In this document: in pieces, positions 19,881 to 29,977 of the stretch | How positions within the stretch are numbered: position 1 is the first letter of the stretch | Layout of the letters: every line of letters begins with the position of its first letter | Assembly: GCA_016748015.1 (NCBI GenBank) | Contig: JAAOMT010000104.1 | Span: forward strand, 1-33,983 | DNA: 33,983 bases | Reading direction: 5' to 3' | From: Geosiphon pyriformis | Taxonomy: Eukaryota; Glomeromycota; Glomeromycetes; Archaeosporales; Geosiphonaceae | Made by a program: the position numbers and the translations under genes | Notes under the pieces: model-generated | Told to the model about the DNA's origin: nothing | Databases searched by the model: none | Seen by the model: only the letters and a program-made list of their open reading frames with translations

Positions 19881-20559
19881 GATTAAGCTCTAGTGAAATC
19901 AAGCTATTCATAAGATAATCTAATTAAAAAGTTTTGTCTAACTTAAAGCTAACTAGTTTATTGAAGTTTTTGGTAGATATAATATTTAAGGCAAAATAAG
20001 TTTTGTATTTAAGAGACCAAATCTTTGTATAAAAGTTTTGGTTCTTTTAGCAATAGTCAAAACTCTTAAAACATCTAATTATATAATGCCCAAAATTTTT
20101 ACTTAAATCTCTAAAGTTGTTTTTTTTATAAGTTTCATATCTTCTATAATTTCACCAAAATAATCATAGAGTTCTAATTGCCTTCAATATAACAAGTTTT
20201 TGTTTATGAGCAAAATTTCTTGGATTGTTTTTCCAATTATGCTAAAAAGTAGAAATATAGCTGCTGTTATACTTTCCAACAAATATTTATTCATTTTGCT
20301 ACCAATTTTTTTTTTTGGTAGTGGTTTTTTTTAATTTAATAACAATATGTATTCTACTGTTATCAATTATAGTCTGTTTTTCAATAGTCAAAATAGTATT
20401 TAAATAGTTTTTGATTCAATACTCATAGAAAGTATAAAAAGTGTTTTAAATGTTTTAATCCAGGAAATAATTATTCATGTTGATTAAAAATATCTCTATT
20501 TTGGGAATAGTGCATTTATTTATATCTAATTTTTGTTAATTATTTGGGTTGATATTATT
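19881..20559 (-). pseudogene. Unclassified tail of element E after integrase
   Basis: Between the integrase GPF-like domain and the PPT lie about 680 nt that can be read on the minus strand as NNFRDLSKNFGHYIIRCF, IWSLKYKTYFALNIIST and LISLELNLFGE pieces with stops. I recognise no domain and cannot show homology to the ORF3 of A, B or D. Its position is equivalent. Confidence 0.35.
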
Positions 20560-21849
20560 ACAACAGACAACCAATCAGGTCGTTTGTGATATTTCTTGAG
20601 TTGTGTGCTATGAACAAAATAATTATTAAAGATTATTTTATATTAATCTTGTAGAATATAAGAACTATTATTCAAAACTTTGTTGATTAAAAAGAGTTTT
20701 TTTTACTGGCTAGAAAATTTATTACCATAGATATTGTTTTTGTCTGAATAATATTCCAAAACTAAGTTATCAATATTTAAGAAAAGTGTTTTGTAAGTTT
20801 TTTTTTTTTAAGCTTTTCTTAGAACCATTTTATTTTTTCAAAGACAATTATTTGTGTTTCTACCAATAAGTCAAAAATAGTACTAAGTTTTTTTTGCAAA
20901 ATATTTTTATAATTTTTTAGTGTGATTTTTTCAAAAGGTATTGTTTCAATATTAGTTTCTATTAGTAGTGTGGTCATCTATAGAATAGATAAAAAGATTC
21001 ATAACTTGTTATATTATAATTCACAGTTTTATAAGCAAACAAAACTAAAAACAGTACTTTGTTTCATAAGTTTGTTTTTTCATTAGTTTTGGTTAAGATT
21101 TTATATAGTGTTTTATTAAAACATTTTACTAGGCCATTTGTTTGAGAATGGTAAGAAAAGGAAAGTTTATAACATATTTCTATTTTTCTACAAAGTTTTT
21201 CAATTAGTGTACTAAGAAAAGCTTTTTTTTTATTAAATAAAAGTTCTTTGGGGCAGCCATAATGACAAATACTATTTTTATAAATAAAATTGGCTATTGA
21301 GACTGCTGTTTGGTTTGGAGTGGCTCTTGCTTCTACTTACTTTGTAAGATAGTCAATAACTGTGATAATGTATCTATTGTTATTAGAAGTTATTGTTAGA
21401 GGTCTAACAACATCTATGTCAATTTTGTTAAATAATTAACTAATAGAGATTGAATAAATATCTTTTTTTCAATTGAATTTGTTTCTTCTTTGGCAAATGT
21501 TACAGGTTTTGATGTACTCAGCAATGTTTTTTCTTAAAGTTGGTTAATAATAGTAAGCTGAAGTTTTTTGAATTGTTTTTGTTTTTCCAAAATGTCCAGC
21601 TAATAGATCAGTATGCATGTTATAGATCATAATTTCTCTTTCTTCAAATCTAATGACTCTTTGGTAGCAGAAAAGATTTTTTTTATTTCTTTTGTAGAGT
21701 TGATTCTAGTAAATTAAATAAAAATTTGATTGTTTGTGCAAATGTTCTTTTTGCTGTTAAGTACTGTCTTTTACCCGAAAATTTTATTAAGACAGAATAG
21801 TTGTTCAAATTTATTATTGTGTTTGTTTATAAAAGAGTTACTAATAATT
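20560..21849 (-). pseudogene. Element E integrase (decayed)
   Basis: Zinc region with IKTCNICQRRN near 21495-21520. Core begins IDIDVVRPLTITSNNNRY near 21380-21425, where the first catalytic Asp is kept, unlike in A, B and D. Then come ARATPNQTAVSIANFIYKN, HYGCPKELLF, and HSQTNGLVKCFNKTL near 21110-21155, where the catalytic Glu is Lys. The C-terminal end reads FLINKVLNNSSYILQD and HSTQLKKYHKRPDW near 20570-20710. Many stops and loss of Glu mean it is dead. Confidence 0.75.
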
Positions 21850-22369
21850 AAGTTGGTTTGGTTGAAAAGTTGTATTATTACTGGATAATAAATCTAGAAA
21901 AAGCATTGGTGTTTTAATAATTAGCTACTTTGTGATGTTAAATGTTATAGTCAAATTCATCCAGATAAAATATTTAGCAAGTTATTTGTTTGTATTCCAG
22001 CTTTTTTTAATTGTACAGTCAAACCAAGACTTGATAATCTGTTACTATTAAAAATTTCACACCAAAAAATATTGATCCCAGTAACTAGTAGTCCAAACTA
22101 CTGCTAAGCATTTTTATTTAGTAACTGAATAGTTCTTTTTTGTTGGTGTGAAAATTCTACTGGCATATACTATAGCATGTTTTCTGCCATTTTTATCTTT
22201 TTATAAAAAAACAACACTAAGTTCATAGCCAAATGCATCAATGTGTAAAATAAAAAGTTGATCCAAATTAGGTTGTTTAAGAATTGGTTTAGTAACAAGT
22301 TTTTTTTTCAAAGTTTCAAAAGCTTTTTGTTAATGAGTGTTTTAATGATAATTAACATTTTTTTTGAGT
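21850..22369 (-). pseudogene. Element E RNase H (decayed)
   Basis: Readable pieces are KPILKQPNLDQLFILHIDAFGYELSVVFL and HAIVYASRIFTPTKKNYSVTK, then KCLAVVW, the order of a Ty3/gypsy RNase H. The first Asp is present (HIDA). In-frame TAA/TAG codons occur near 22205 and 22125. The end of the domain toward 21850 cannot be read confidently. Confidence 0.65.
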
Positions 22370-23310
22370 AGCTAATTAAAAAAAAAGGCAATTTTAGAGA
22401 AATTCTTGATAAATTTGCAATAATAAAAAGCCAAACCAAGGAAAGAACATAGTTCAAAAACATTTATTGATTGTCTAATATTCTGAACTTTTTTAATTTT
22501 AGCTGGGTCAGGAAAAATTCTATCTTTTGTAATAAGATAACCAAAAAATTGGGTGAATTGTTATTTAAAAAAAGATTTAATTAGATTTATTTTGAGGCCA
22601 GCATTTTTAAGGAGATCAAAGACCTTTTACAAGTGTTTAAAGTATTCATCTCAGGTTTTTGAGTATACTATTATATTACCCAGATAAACCAGAACAAAGT
22701 TTTTTTTTACTAATTTAAATATTTTATCTATTAAGCATTAAAAAATAGAAGAGGCATTGGTGAGACCAAAAGACATGACTGTAAATTCATAGATGTCATA
22801 CTTAGTAATAAAGACAGTTTTCTTTCTGCTTTTTGGATCTATTTTTACTTGCCAAAATTTAGCAGTTAAGTAAATAATTGAAAAAAAAGCAGCACCATTG
22901 AATTTGTCTAGCATTATATTAATTTTAGAGAGTAAATACATGTTTCTTATAGTGATGACATTTAATTGGTGATAATCAACACAAAAACATAGGGTTTTAT
23001 CTTTCTTGGATACTATTACAACTGAAAAAGTCTATTTACTCTTGGTTTTTTGTATGAATCCAAGATTTTTCATTCTGTTTATCTCTTTCTTGATAAACTC
23101 ATCATTGTGTTAATTAGATTAATAAGGCTCCAAATGGATGGGGCAAGTTTCTTTGGTAATAATAATATGTTGTATCACATGAATTCATCTAGGAGTATCA
23201 CTTTCTTTTGAGATAACTGGGCTATTTCTAGCCAACAAATTTTCAATATCTATTTTTTTTTCTTTTGAGAAGAGTTTTTTTTGTTTTAGTGCAAGTAATT
23301 GGATCTCAGA
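22370..23310 (-). pseudogene. Element E reverse transcriptase (decayed)
   Basis: Pieces in order: TLCFCVDYHQLNVITIRNMY, FFSIIYLTAKFWQVKIDP (normally STLDLxSGYWQV; the catalytic Asp is Tyr), YEFTVMSFGLTNASSIF, then VLVYLGNIIVYS at 22675-22686 with YLGN instead of YLDD. After that come FFGYLITKDRIFPDPAKIKKV and LGLAFYYCKFIKNFSKIA. The longest open piece is 22738-22941. Both metal-binding Asp residues of the second motif are gone. Confidence 0.82.
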
Positions 23311-23748
23311 TAGTTTATTCTCAAAGAACTTTTGTATTTTTTTTAGTTCTTTTCTTGGTATTAGACTAATAGATTCTTAATTTTTGTAATAGATTAAGTC
23401 GAATATGTATTTATTATTAGGAGAATACAAGGGTTTATTACACCAGCATCAAACACAAGAACTATACTACCAATAACTATATTTGGCTTTTTTGCTGGGT
23501 TTTTTGTCAAAAATTCTTCTGAGTATGTCATAATATAGTCAGCAGATTAGCTTGTCATTTATAATAATTCTTTTTTTGTTAGTTTTAATATTGTCCAATA
23601 GCTTACTATTGCTGGTGAAGATAGTGTAAACAAGTTTAGCAGTTTTTTTTTTTTCTTCTTTTTGTTCTTCTTTTTTATTACTTTTTTCATTATTTGATTT
23701 ATCTAATTATTCTTCTTGTTGGTTCTGCTTGAATACTGGAGGAGTTGT
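23311..23748 (-). pseudogene. Element E Pol linker between protease and RT
   Basis: About 440 nt with no long frame and no recognised domain. It includes a T-rich, Lys/Glu-coding low-complexity part near 23640-23720. There is no room for a dUTPase, and none of its motifs are visible. Confidence 0.5.
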
Positions 23749-24477
23749 TTAATAGTAACACTTAACCACAATGGGTTTTTTACCACATTTAATGATTAAT
23801 TTACAGAGTTTATAATCAAACAAAACTTTTGTTTTTTTGAGCCATTCATTGCCAACAATGATAGTATATTTTTTTGTTTCAAATACTTTTATGTTAGTTT
23901 CAATGCTAATGTTATTAATGTGGACAAAAACAGCTTTGGCTATACCAAGCCCTTTTTTTTTGTTATTATATATATTGGTTATTAGCTTAATTGTGGATTC
24001 ATTAATTTTTCTTCCAATAACTTCTAAAAAGTGTTTGGCAATTACACTGATAAATAATCTACTTTCTAAGATCAAATCAATAAAATAACTAGCCACTTGG
24101 GCTATGCAAATAAGAAAAATAACATTGCTGTTGTCAGCAAGTTTAGCTTGACAAGAGTGCTTGTTGGTCTTTAATGTCTTTTTCTTTGAAATTAAAGATT
24201 TGTAAAGGTCTTTTCTGAATTGTAAATGGGTTATTAATTGGCCAAAAATTATATACACTGAAGTTTCTATAGGATCTTTAACAATGAAATAGAGACCAAA
24301 TTTTTGTATTATTTCGGAGAATTTTAACTTTGGAGAATTCTTAAAAACTTTAGCTTTTGGTGGCTTATTGTTATTAGCAATTGATGTAAATGCTTTGTTT
24401 GAATCCAGAACAAAATCAATCTTGGCTTTTTTTTTCTTTTTTGTTGATTTAAAGATATTAATTGCTAGTTTATTCAT
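23749..24477 (-). CDS. Element E protease-containing ORF (active site lost)
   Basis: A 242-codon frame, the longest in element E. Residues 1-100 are a Lys/Asn-rich Gag-protease connector. Residues about 125-235 are a retropepsin fold: CIAQVASYFIDLILESRLF (normally xxDSGS; here ESR, so the catalytic Asp has become Glu and Gly has become Arg), then VIAKHFLEVIGRKI, KKKGLGIAKAVFVHINNI and TIIVGNEWLKKTKVLF (the second hydrophobic-hydrophobic-Gly motif with IVGN). It starts at the ATG at 24475-24477, likely not the native start because protease is normally joined to Gag. Uninterrupted but inactive. Confidence 0.72.
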   Translation of the reverse strand: MNKLAINIFKSTKKKKKAKIDFVLDSNKAFTSIANNNKPPKAKVFKNSPKLKFSEIIQKFGLYFIVKDPIETSVYIIFGQLITHLQFRKDLYKSLISKKKTLKTNKHSCQAKLADNSNVIFLICIAQVASYFIDLILESRLFISVIAKHFLEVIGRKINESTIKLITNIYNNKKKGLGIAKAVFVHINNISIETNIKVFETKKYTIIVGNEWLKKTKVLFDYKLCKLIIKCGKKPIVVKCYY

Positions 24478-24559
24478 ATTATAATCATCATCAGTTAAGT
24501 TAAAAGCATAAAAGAAGTTTTTTTCTAGTCAGCTTACACTCTCACCCTTTGGAGGTACA

Positions 24560-25700
24560 CTTATTAGTTTAAAGACTAATAAACAGTAACTTTAACTAGA
24601 AAATCTTCTCTAAAGAAATTAATGTTGGTATAATTGGATTTTTAATTAGAAACATTGTTGTTATTAGTTCTGTTGTGCTGGTTATTATTATTTCTAGGAG
24701 CTAGAAAAGACTGAAAAAAATTGTTGCAATCTCTGAAAAAATGCTCAGTTAATTTACAGCTATAACACATAGATGGGCCACAATTTTGTTGTCTTTGATA
24801 AGAAGGTTGCTAAAGCCAATTAAAACAGAATTCAAATTTGAGTGTTTGTAGTTGTTGGTCATCTCTAATTGTTTAAGTCAAGAGTTTTAGTAATTAGACA
24901 AGATTGGCTGTAAGTCTATCTATCAACTGTTCATTTGGGTTTTGAGTTTGGGCAGCAAAAGAGATAGCAGCATTTGTAGAACAGAAGCCATAACAGAAGC
25001 AGAAGCAAAAACTAGAAGTGTGAATCCTAGGTGTATTTTTTGATTGTCTTCTATTTTCTGGACAAATTCAATAGCCATATCTATTGTAAGATTATTTTTT
25101 AAAGCCAGGAGATGTCAAAGAACATAGAAAAAATCAGTTTTTAATTTTTTTGTAAAAGAATAAATCTTTTGCTTTTCTGTCCAATTTCTTTTAGAGTCTA
25201 CTTGTTTGATTAGCTTTTTTATTGCTTTAATGTATTCAGTTACTACTTTTCCTGGGCCTTGGGTTCTTCTTTCTAATTCTATGCACTATTTGAATATTAA
25301 TATTGAAGTTCTGAATTTGTTTTCAAACCAAGTGATAAAAAAGATGTTGTCTTTTTCAGCATTTTCTGGTGTCTATTTGATAATTTTTTGCTGGGTATTG
25401 GTATTGGTTTTTTGTAAAAACTAGATGGCAAAAAAGCCTTGGAGGTATTCACAATTATTTAGAATTTGTATTTATTGTCATATTGGTTGGCTGTAACAGT
25501 TTTTTCAAAGTCATCCAACCATTTAATTGGATCTTGTGTATTACTTCTAAATAATAGTAATAAGATGTTGTTTCTTTGTTCTAGAGCAGTTTATATACTT
25601 TGAAGAGCAGCCAAGATGTTTGCTTGCATAGGGTTATTAGTCATTGGTTTAAGAGTAACTGTTTGTGTAAAATGTTTTGATTTGCTTTAGAAGAGATTAA
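24560..25700 (-). pseudogene. Element E gag, capsid and nucleocapsid (decayed)
   Basis: From the right: DPIKWLDDFEKTVTANQYDNK near 25465-25540 (capsid start), LEQRTQGPGKVVTEYIKAI near 25215-25275, NWTEKQKIYSFTKKLK near 25140-25190, LALKNNLTIDMAIEFVQKI and EDNQKIHLGFT near 25020-25110. Then comes the zinc knuckle. This order is that of a Ty3/gypsy Gag, which builds the particle and packages RNA. Several stops and short frames. Confidence 0.72.
24726..24767 (-). other. CCHC zinc knuckle of element E Gag
   Basis: CYSCKLTEHFFRDC has the exact C-x2-C-x4-H-x4-C spacing with all four metal ligands present. It would bind genomic RNA. Confidence 0.8.
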
Positions 25701-26165
25701 AAACAGAAGTGGTTTAATAGCTTTTTTTTACTGTTTTAAAGGAAGTTTTAGCTAATTGATAGGCAGCAATTCAGATGTGAATTTGGTGATTCAGATATTC
25801 AAAATTAGAGAGCTGTTATTTAAAGATTGTGGAATATAAAAGCTGATTGATGCTGTTGTTTCTTTTTTCAAAATTGTTTTCAAAATAAGCTTGGTTAAAA
25901 TAATAAATTATATAAGCTATATAGGTTTCAGCTGAATGCTTATTTAAAAACCAGTTTTAAAAGTCTTAGAATTGTCTACTGGATTGTTTTTTATTAAGAA
26001 AACAAATCAAACAGGAGAGCAAAAAATTGAGTTCAATAAAGTCAAGTTTGTTTTTGTTGTGTGCTTTAAAATGTTCTTCTGATTGTTATAGTAGGTATGA
26101 ATAATTACCTATACAATAGGAAAAAAAAGTGGATTTTGACAATCTTACAAAGAGTATTACTTTTA
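25701..26165 (-). other. Leader of element E, between 5' LTR and gag
   Basis: 465 nt without a recognised frame. The Gag N-terminus may extend into it. The minus strand after the LTR reads TAAAAGTAATACTC, and no primer-binding site can be called. Confidence 0.4.
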
Positions 26166-26926
26166 TGTTACAAGTTGAAGTAATAAGCTAATAGATAACA
26201 AAAAAAAACAGAATTATAGGATAATAAAAATAATTAAAGAAAAAATTACAATAGGAGAGTGAATTGAATGAGTAAAAATTCAATATGCATAATCAGTTTC
26301 ATAAAAATTACAGTTGTATATTTTTTTTGGAAATTTAAAGATAAAAAAATAATTTATAATTGTCAACAAAATAACACCACTGCTATTATTTTATGTCTTA
26401 ACTCAGTAATTTTTAGAATTAATAACAGGTATTGTTGTGTCTTTTAATCATTTTTTTATTTAATAAATTACAAAAGCAAACAATTGCTTCTTAGACTAAT
26501 TTTAATAATACAAATCAAGAAGGAGAAAAAATAAGGTATGTAAATGCCAACAAATAATCTTTTATTCCAAGATATTTAGATACTTGAAGATAGAAAAAAG
26601 AGAATAAACAATATGAGAGAAAATAATTAATAGTGGGTTTTATTTTATTACTTTGATTATGTTTTTTTACAGCTAAGAGACTTATTATTTATATAGCTAT
26701 TGAAAGTAGTTAATAACTAGATCAATGACTAAGTTAATAATTAGATCAATAATCAGGTCAATAATTAGATCATTGATTAAATTAATAATTAGGTTAATGA
26801 ATAAGTTAACAGTCAGGTTATTGATCAGATCAATGATCACTATCTAAAAATAAGGTGGCTAATTATATAATATTAGTGGCTAATATATATAATAACTAAT
26901 AAAAAGAATGAGTTTTAACCATAACA
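26166..26926 (-). repeat. 5' LTR of element E (761 bp)
   Basis: TGTTACAAGTTG to ACCATAACA, so the inverted ends TGTTA/TAACA are intact. Same structure as the left LTR. Confidence 0.88.
26719..26838. repeat. 12-bp tandem array in right LTR E (10 units)
   Basis: Ten 12-bp units such as AGATCAATAATC, AGGTCAATAATT and AGGTTATTGATC. There is one unit more than in the left LTR, so the array changed length or decayed differently after insertion. Confidence 0.9.
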
Positions 26927-28622
26927 ATATCTAAGATTCCAGATTATTTTTTCTTAATTTGCTTGTTATTTGGCAATAAAATTTTAGTAACAGTTTTGGG
27001 TCTTTATGTTAAAACTTTAACTAATATGCAGTTTGATTAGATTTTTAATATAAATTTTTGTATTGTCAAAGTGGTTAACTCGAGTTTTTATGTAATATTA
27101 GAGGATAATTTCAATAAAAATTGTGTAAAACAGAGTATAAGTTTTAAAAAATGTCTTGATTTGGATTTGTATAACTTTTTATTAAGTAATTCAGCTGCTA
27201 ATTTTCCAACTTAAAACAACTTAAGAGATATAAAAAAAACTATTGAATATATTTTTTTAGTTAATATTTACTAATAACTATGATTAAGTAAAAAATTAGT
27301 AAAATTTCTGATTTTTTTAATACTAACTATTTAATTATTATGATTTTTTTTGGTCTAAAAGATCTTTTAAACAAGTATTTAAATGTTGTTTGAAAAAATG
27401 CTAACAAAAACTGATAAAAGTTTGGTTTTAAGAATGTGAATAAGTCTAAATAGACTTAATTTAAAAATTGCTTGTCAAAAAAGATGCTTTGTATGCTTAC
27501 TAGTTTTTAGAAAGCAAAGAAACAAGATAATTTGGATATAATATAAGACTTTTTAAAGAAGATAATGATTGAATTAGCTGACAATTTTTTTTTTTGAAAA
27601 TGGTTCAAGTATTTTGGTAATTTTAGAAATAAGCAGTTTTCTAAATTTTACAGATTAAAAGTTTTAATTTTGAGAATTATTAAGACTTATTTTTTAGGCA
27701 ATTTTATCAAATTTGATTATTTTGGACAAATTTAGTTAAAGCTAAATACTGGTGATTTTGGTGGTTTGTTTGTTCTAATTAAAAGTAAGACAAAAATTGA
27801 AAACATTTTTATGTATTTGTTAAAAACCAAAAAAATATTAAGCATCTAAGTACCAAGAATTTAAAGTAATAAAAGTATCTGCAATTAAAAATATGATTAA
27901 TAAAAGAGTAGAAAATTTTTGTATAAACAAGAGTTGTATAATCAGTAGTGTTCTAAAAAAACATTTTCAGAAAGTGGTTTTAAATTATTTGGTAGTTGAT
28001 AAAAATTTGGTTTTAGAACATAAGATGGTAAAAAACAAATAAAATAATAAAGCATTGAATTAAGAAGAAATTAATACCTAAGATAATATTTGACTTTTGG
28101 TTTCTATAGTATATATCTTTAAATTATGTTAAGAATAAAAATTTTCTGAGGTTATAAAACAAATTAGCTTGGAAAAATTGTTCTGGACAGTATATAATTT
28201 ACTTAATAATAAAACTGCTGACTTGTTTGGTATCTTGAATAAATTGTAAAAACATTATAGTTTTGAAGTTATGAATTGTTTCTTGGTCTTGTTAAATTGT
28301 TATCTTGATGTTAATATGGTTTTTACTTTATAAAAGAAAGCTTGAATGTTTATAATTCTAAAGTCTTATAAATAAGATAGTGTTTTAATTAATACTAAGT
28401 CTATAGCATTAATAAAAACAATCAAAAAAATTTTGTTAAAGATCTTTTTAGATTAAATTTTATCTGTATACAGCATATCTGGCATTTTATATGAGAATAA
28501 TTTTTCAGTATTGAAAAGTATATTAACTTAGTTACTAGTATTTGCAATAGATTTGGTTGTTGAAAATGTTTTGAAAAAAAACAGAAAATTGTAGTTATTT
28601 CTTTAAGACATATGTAAAACAT
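26927..28622 (+). pseudogene. LINE (non-LTR) reverse transcriptase remnant
   Basis: The right part, about 28279-28620, reads across stops as FLVLLNCYLDVNMV, then SIALIKTIKKILLKIFLD, ILSVYSISGILYENNFS, and AIDLVVENVLKKNRKL-LFL-DICKT. This is the order of a LINE RT (R-P-I-x-L-L-x-x-x-K-K, then NF, then the lxLxD-KAYD segment, with TAG/TAA where Trp and Gln are expected). The left part, 26927-28270, has no motif I can name. The copy is interrupted at 19118 by element E and cut at 28623 by an LTR, so its 3' half is not visible. Confidence 0.55.
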
Positions 28623-28693
28623 TGTTACTCATGAAAAGAAAACAGATATAAGAAAATAGTAGACCAATAAGTGAATAGTATTTAGCACATAAG

Positions 28694-28850
28694 CACATTG
28701 CTCAGCAATATAGAGCAATGTCAGAAATCATGGCACATTGCTCAGCAATGTGGAGCAATGTCAGAAAGCATGGCACATTGCTCAGCAATGTGGAGCAATG
28801 TTAGAAAATTAGGGCACATTGTTCAGCAATGTGAGCATTGCTCAAGAAAT
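28694..28850 (+). repeat. 40-bp tandem array with perfect palindromes
   Basis: Units start at 28694, 28734, 28774 and 28815. The unit core is the perfect palindrome CACATTGCTCAGCAATGTG (8-bp arms, 3-nt centre), exact at 28734-28752 and 28774-28792. Each is followed by GAGCAATGTCAGAAA. The open frame at 28698-28949 is a by-product of the repeat. Confidence 0.9.
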
Positions 28851-28900
28851 CATAGCATATTGCTTGAGAATGTGAACAATCTCATAAAACATCAATTATG

Positions 28901-28909
28901 TATATATAG
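28901..28909 (+). promoter_or_regulatory. TATA box of the A-type LTR at 28623
   Basis: TATATATAG followed by CAGTAACGTTAGAAG. Element D has TATATATAGCAGTAGCATTAG at the same place on the minus strand. Confidence 0.6.
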
Positions 28910-29008
28910 CAGTAACGTTAGAAGTAGAAAGAAGAGAATCCATCAGTAAGAAATCTTCCATATTACAAATATCAATAAATAATTATTCACTATCCTAATC
29001 TACTCTCC

Positions 29009-29033
29009 ACTATCAACATCTCATGTTGATAAA
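29009..29033 (+). other. Conserved LTR hairpin, second copy
   Basis: Arms ACTATCAACA and TGTTGATAAA around loop TCTCA. The outer two pairs are lost, the inner eight are kept. Confidence 0.5.
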
Positions 29034-29578
29034 AATTGATACTTAACCACACTGAAACAATAGCTTTTGATCATGGTTATTGACAGAATACTAACTTGTA
29101 AATGTTGTTACAGGTGATTCTTTGTGGTGTTAAGTGAATAACAAACCCATAACTTAGTGCACAAAGTGATTAGTGATGATAATAATCTGAAGGTATTTTA
29201 TCTGAAGGTTTTCAATCAAGTTCTTTGTATAATGGACAGAGATTTAATGGTAACAGTCTATCAGTAGTTTCTTGAAACTGTAGTTTCATTGATTACTTGT
29301 TCAGCTTGATGGTTGATGATTTTCCTGGTACAATATCCTCCATAAGTGTATACCAGTACTGTTTCCTGACGTCAGTTTCTCTGTAAGTCCTCCAAAAGTA
29401 AGTTTATTCCTTCATAAGTTTTCCAAGAGTAAATCTTTTAATCAAGTTAGTAGACAACAAAGAAAATAAAAAAAGATAAAAGAGAAAAATAAGAAATAAG
29501 CCAAGACAATTTGCAAGTTAGTATCCCGTCAATAGTCATGATTAAGAGCTATTGTTCCAGTATGGTTAAGTATCAGTT

Positions 29579-29603
29579 ACTATCAACATAAAGTGTTGAT
29601 AGT
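29579..29603 (-). other. Conserved LTR hairpin, element D copy
   Basis: Perfect 10-bp arms ACTATCAACA and TGTTGATAGT around a 5-nt loop. All ten pairs are Watson-Crick. Confidence 0.6.
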
Positions 29604-29701
29604 AAAGAGTGAATTTGATATAGTGAATAATTATTTATTTGAGAATTGTGGTAACTAAGCTAAAAATTCTTGGTGTTTTTTTCTGCTTCTAATGCTACTG
29701 C

Positions 29702-29709
29702 TATATATA
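29702..29709 (-). promoter_or_regulatory. TATA box of LTR D
   Basis: The minus strand reads TATGTATATATAGCAG, 253 nt into the LTR and just downstream of the repeat array. Confidence 0.6.
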
Positions 29710-29747
29710 CATATTTGAGATTTCTCAATTCCTCAATTTCTTGTAAC

Positions 29748-29885
29748 AGGAATCCTGGAATTCTTGGAATCCTGCGATTCCTGTTAAGAGGAATCCTGGA
29801 ATTCTGGAATCCTGCGATTCCTTGTTGGAGAATTCTAAAATTCCTGGAATCCTGCAATTCCTTTGAGAAGAATCTTGGAATTCCA
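29748..29885 (-). repeat. Tandem repeats in LTR D (about 40-bp unit)
   Basis: About 3.5 units of a 37-43 bp repeat built from GGAATCCTGGAATTC and CCTGCGATTCCT. The halves GGAATCC and GGATTCC are partly complementary, so hairpins can form. It differs completely from the A-type array although the rest of the LTR is related. The open frames seen on both strands here are spurious. Confidence 0.85.
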
Positions 29886-29962
29886 TATTTACTATGTCTA
29901 CACCTGATTGGCTAATATCTACTGACTAATAATACTATATTTTCTATATTCTATAAGTAATA

Positions 29963-29977
29963 TTATTCCCTCCTTTT
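29963..29977 (-). other. Polypurine tract of element D
   Basis: The minus strand reads TAAAAGGAGGGAATAA before the LTR. The ORF3 stop TAA (29976-29978) overlaps its start. Confidence 0.75.

Larger units (their letters stand above)
19118..26926 (-). mobile_element. Element E: complete decayed Ty3/gypsy element with TSD
   Basis: 7809 bp bounded by two LTRs (19118-19864 and 26166-26926) and by an exact 4-bp duplication, ATAT at 19114-19117 and 26927-26930. Minus-strand order from the right: 5' LTR, leader, gag with a zinc knuckle, protease, RT, RNase H, integrase, unclassified tail, PPT, 3' LTR. It has no dUTPase between protease and RT: RT follows about 450 nt after the protease frame. Stops are present throughout and the active sites are lost, so it cannot move by itself. 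Confidence 0.88.
28623..29105 (+). repeat. A-type LTR, interrupted by element D
   Basis: Starts TGTTACTCATGAAAAG and follows the LTR of element A at 2487 throughout. No PPT precedes it, so it is either a 5' LTR or a solo LTR inserted in the LINE (left flank ACAT). It stops at 29105, where the TGTTACAGG end of element D begins. The remaining part lies beyond element D, outside the window. Confidence 0.8.
29106..29962 (-). repeat. 3' LTR of element D (857 bp)
   Basis: Plus-strand left end TGTTACAGG. Minus-strand start TATTACTTATAG at 29962, right after the PPT. Its second half (TATA box, hairpin, ACTAACTTG part) is colinear with the A-type LTRs, but the U3 carries a different repeat. Confidence 0.82.

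Noticed and set aside
28422-28622. 66-aa minus-strand ORF
   Set aside because: It is antisense to the LINE RT remnant, whose plus-strand reading gives recognisable RT pieces.
28698-28949. 83-aa plus-strand ORF
   Set aside because: It is the translation of the 40-bp repeat array and LTR. The repeating AMWSNVRK-like peptide is an artefact.
29660-29915. Overlapping ORFs on both strands
   Set aside because: Both come from the GGAATCC-type tandem repeats in LTR D.
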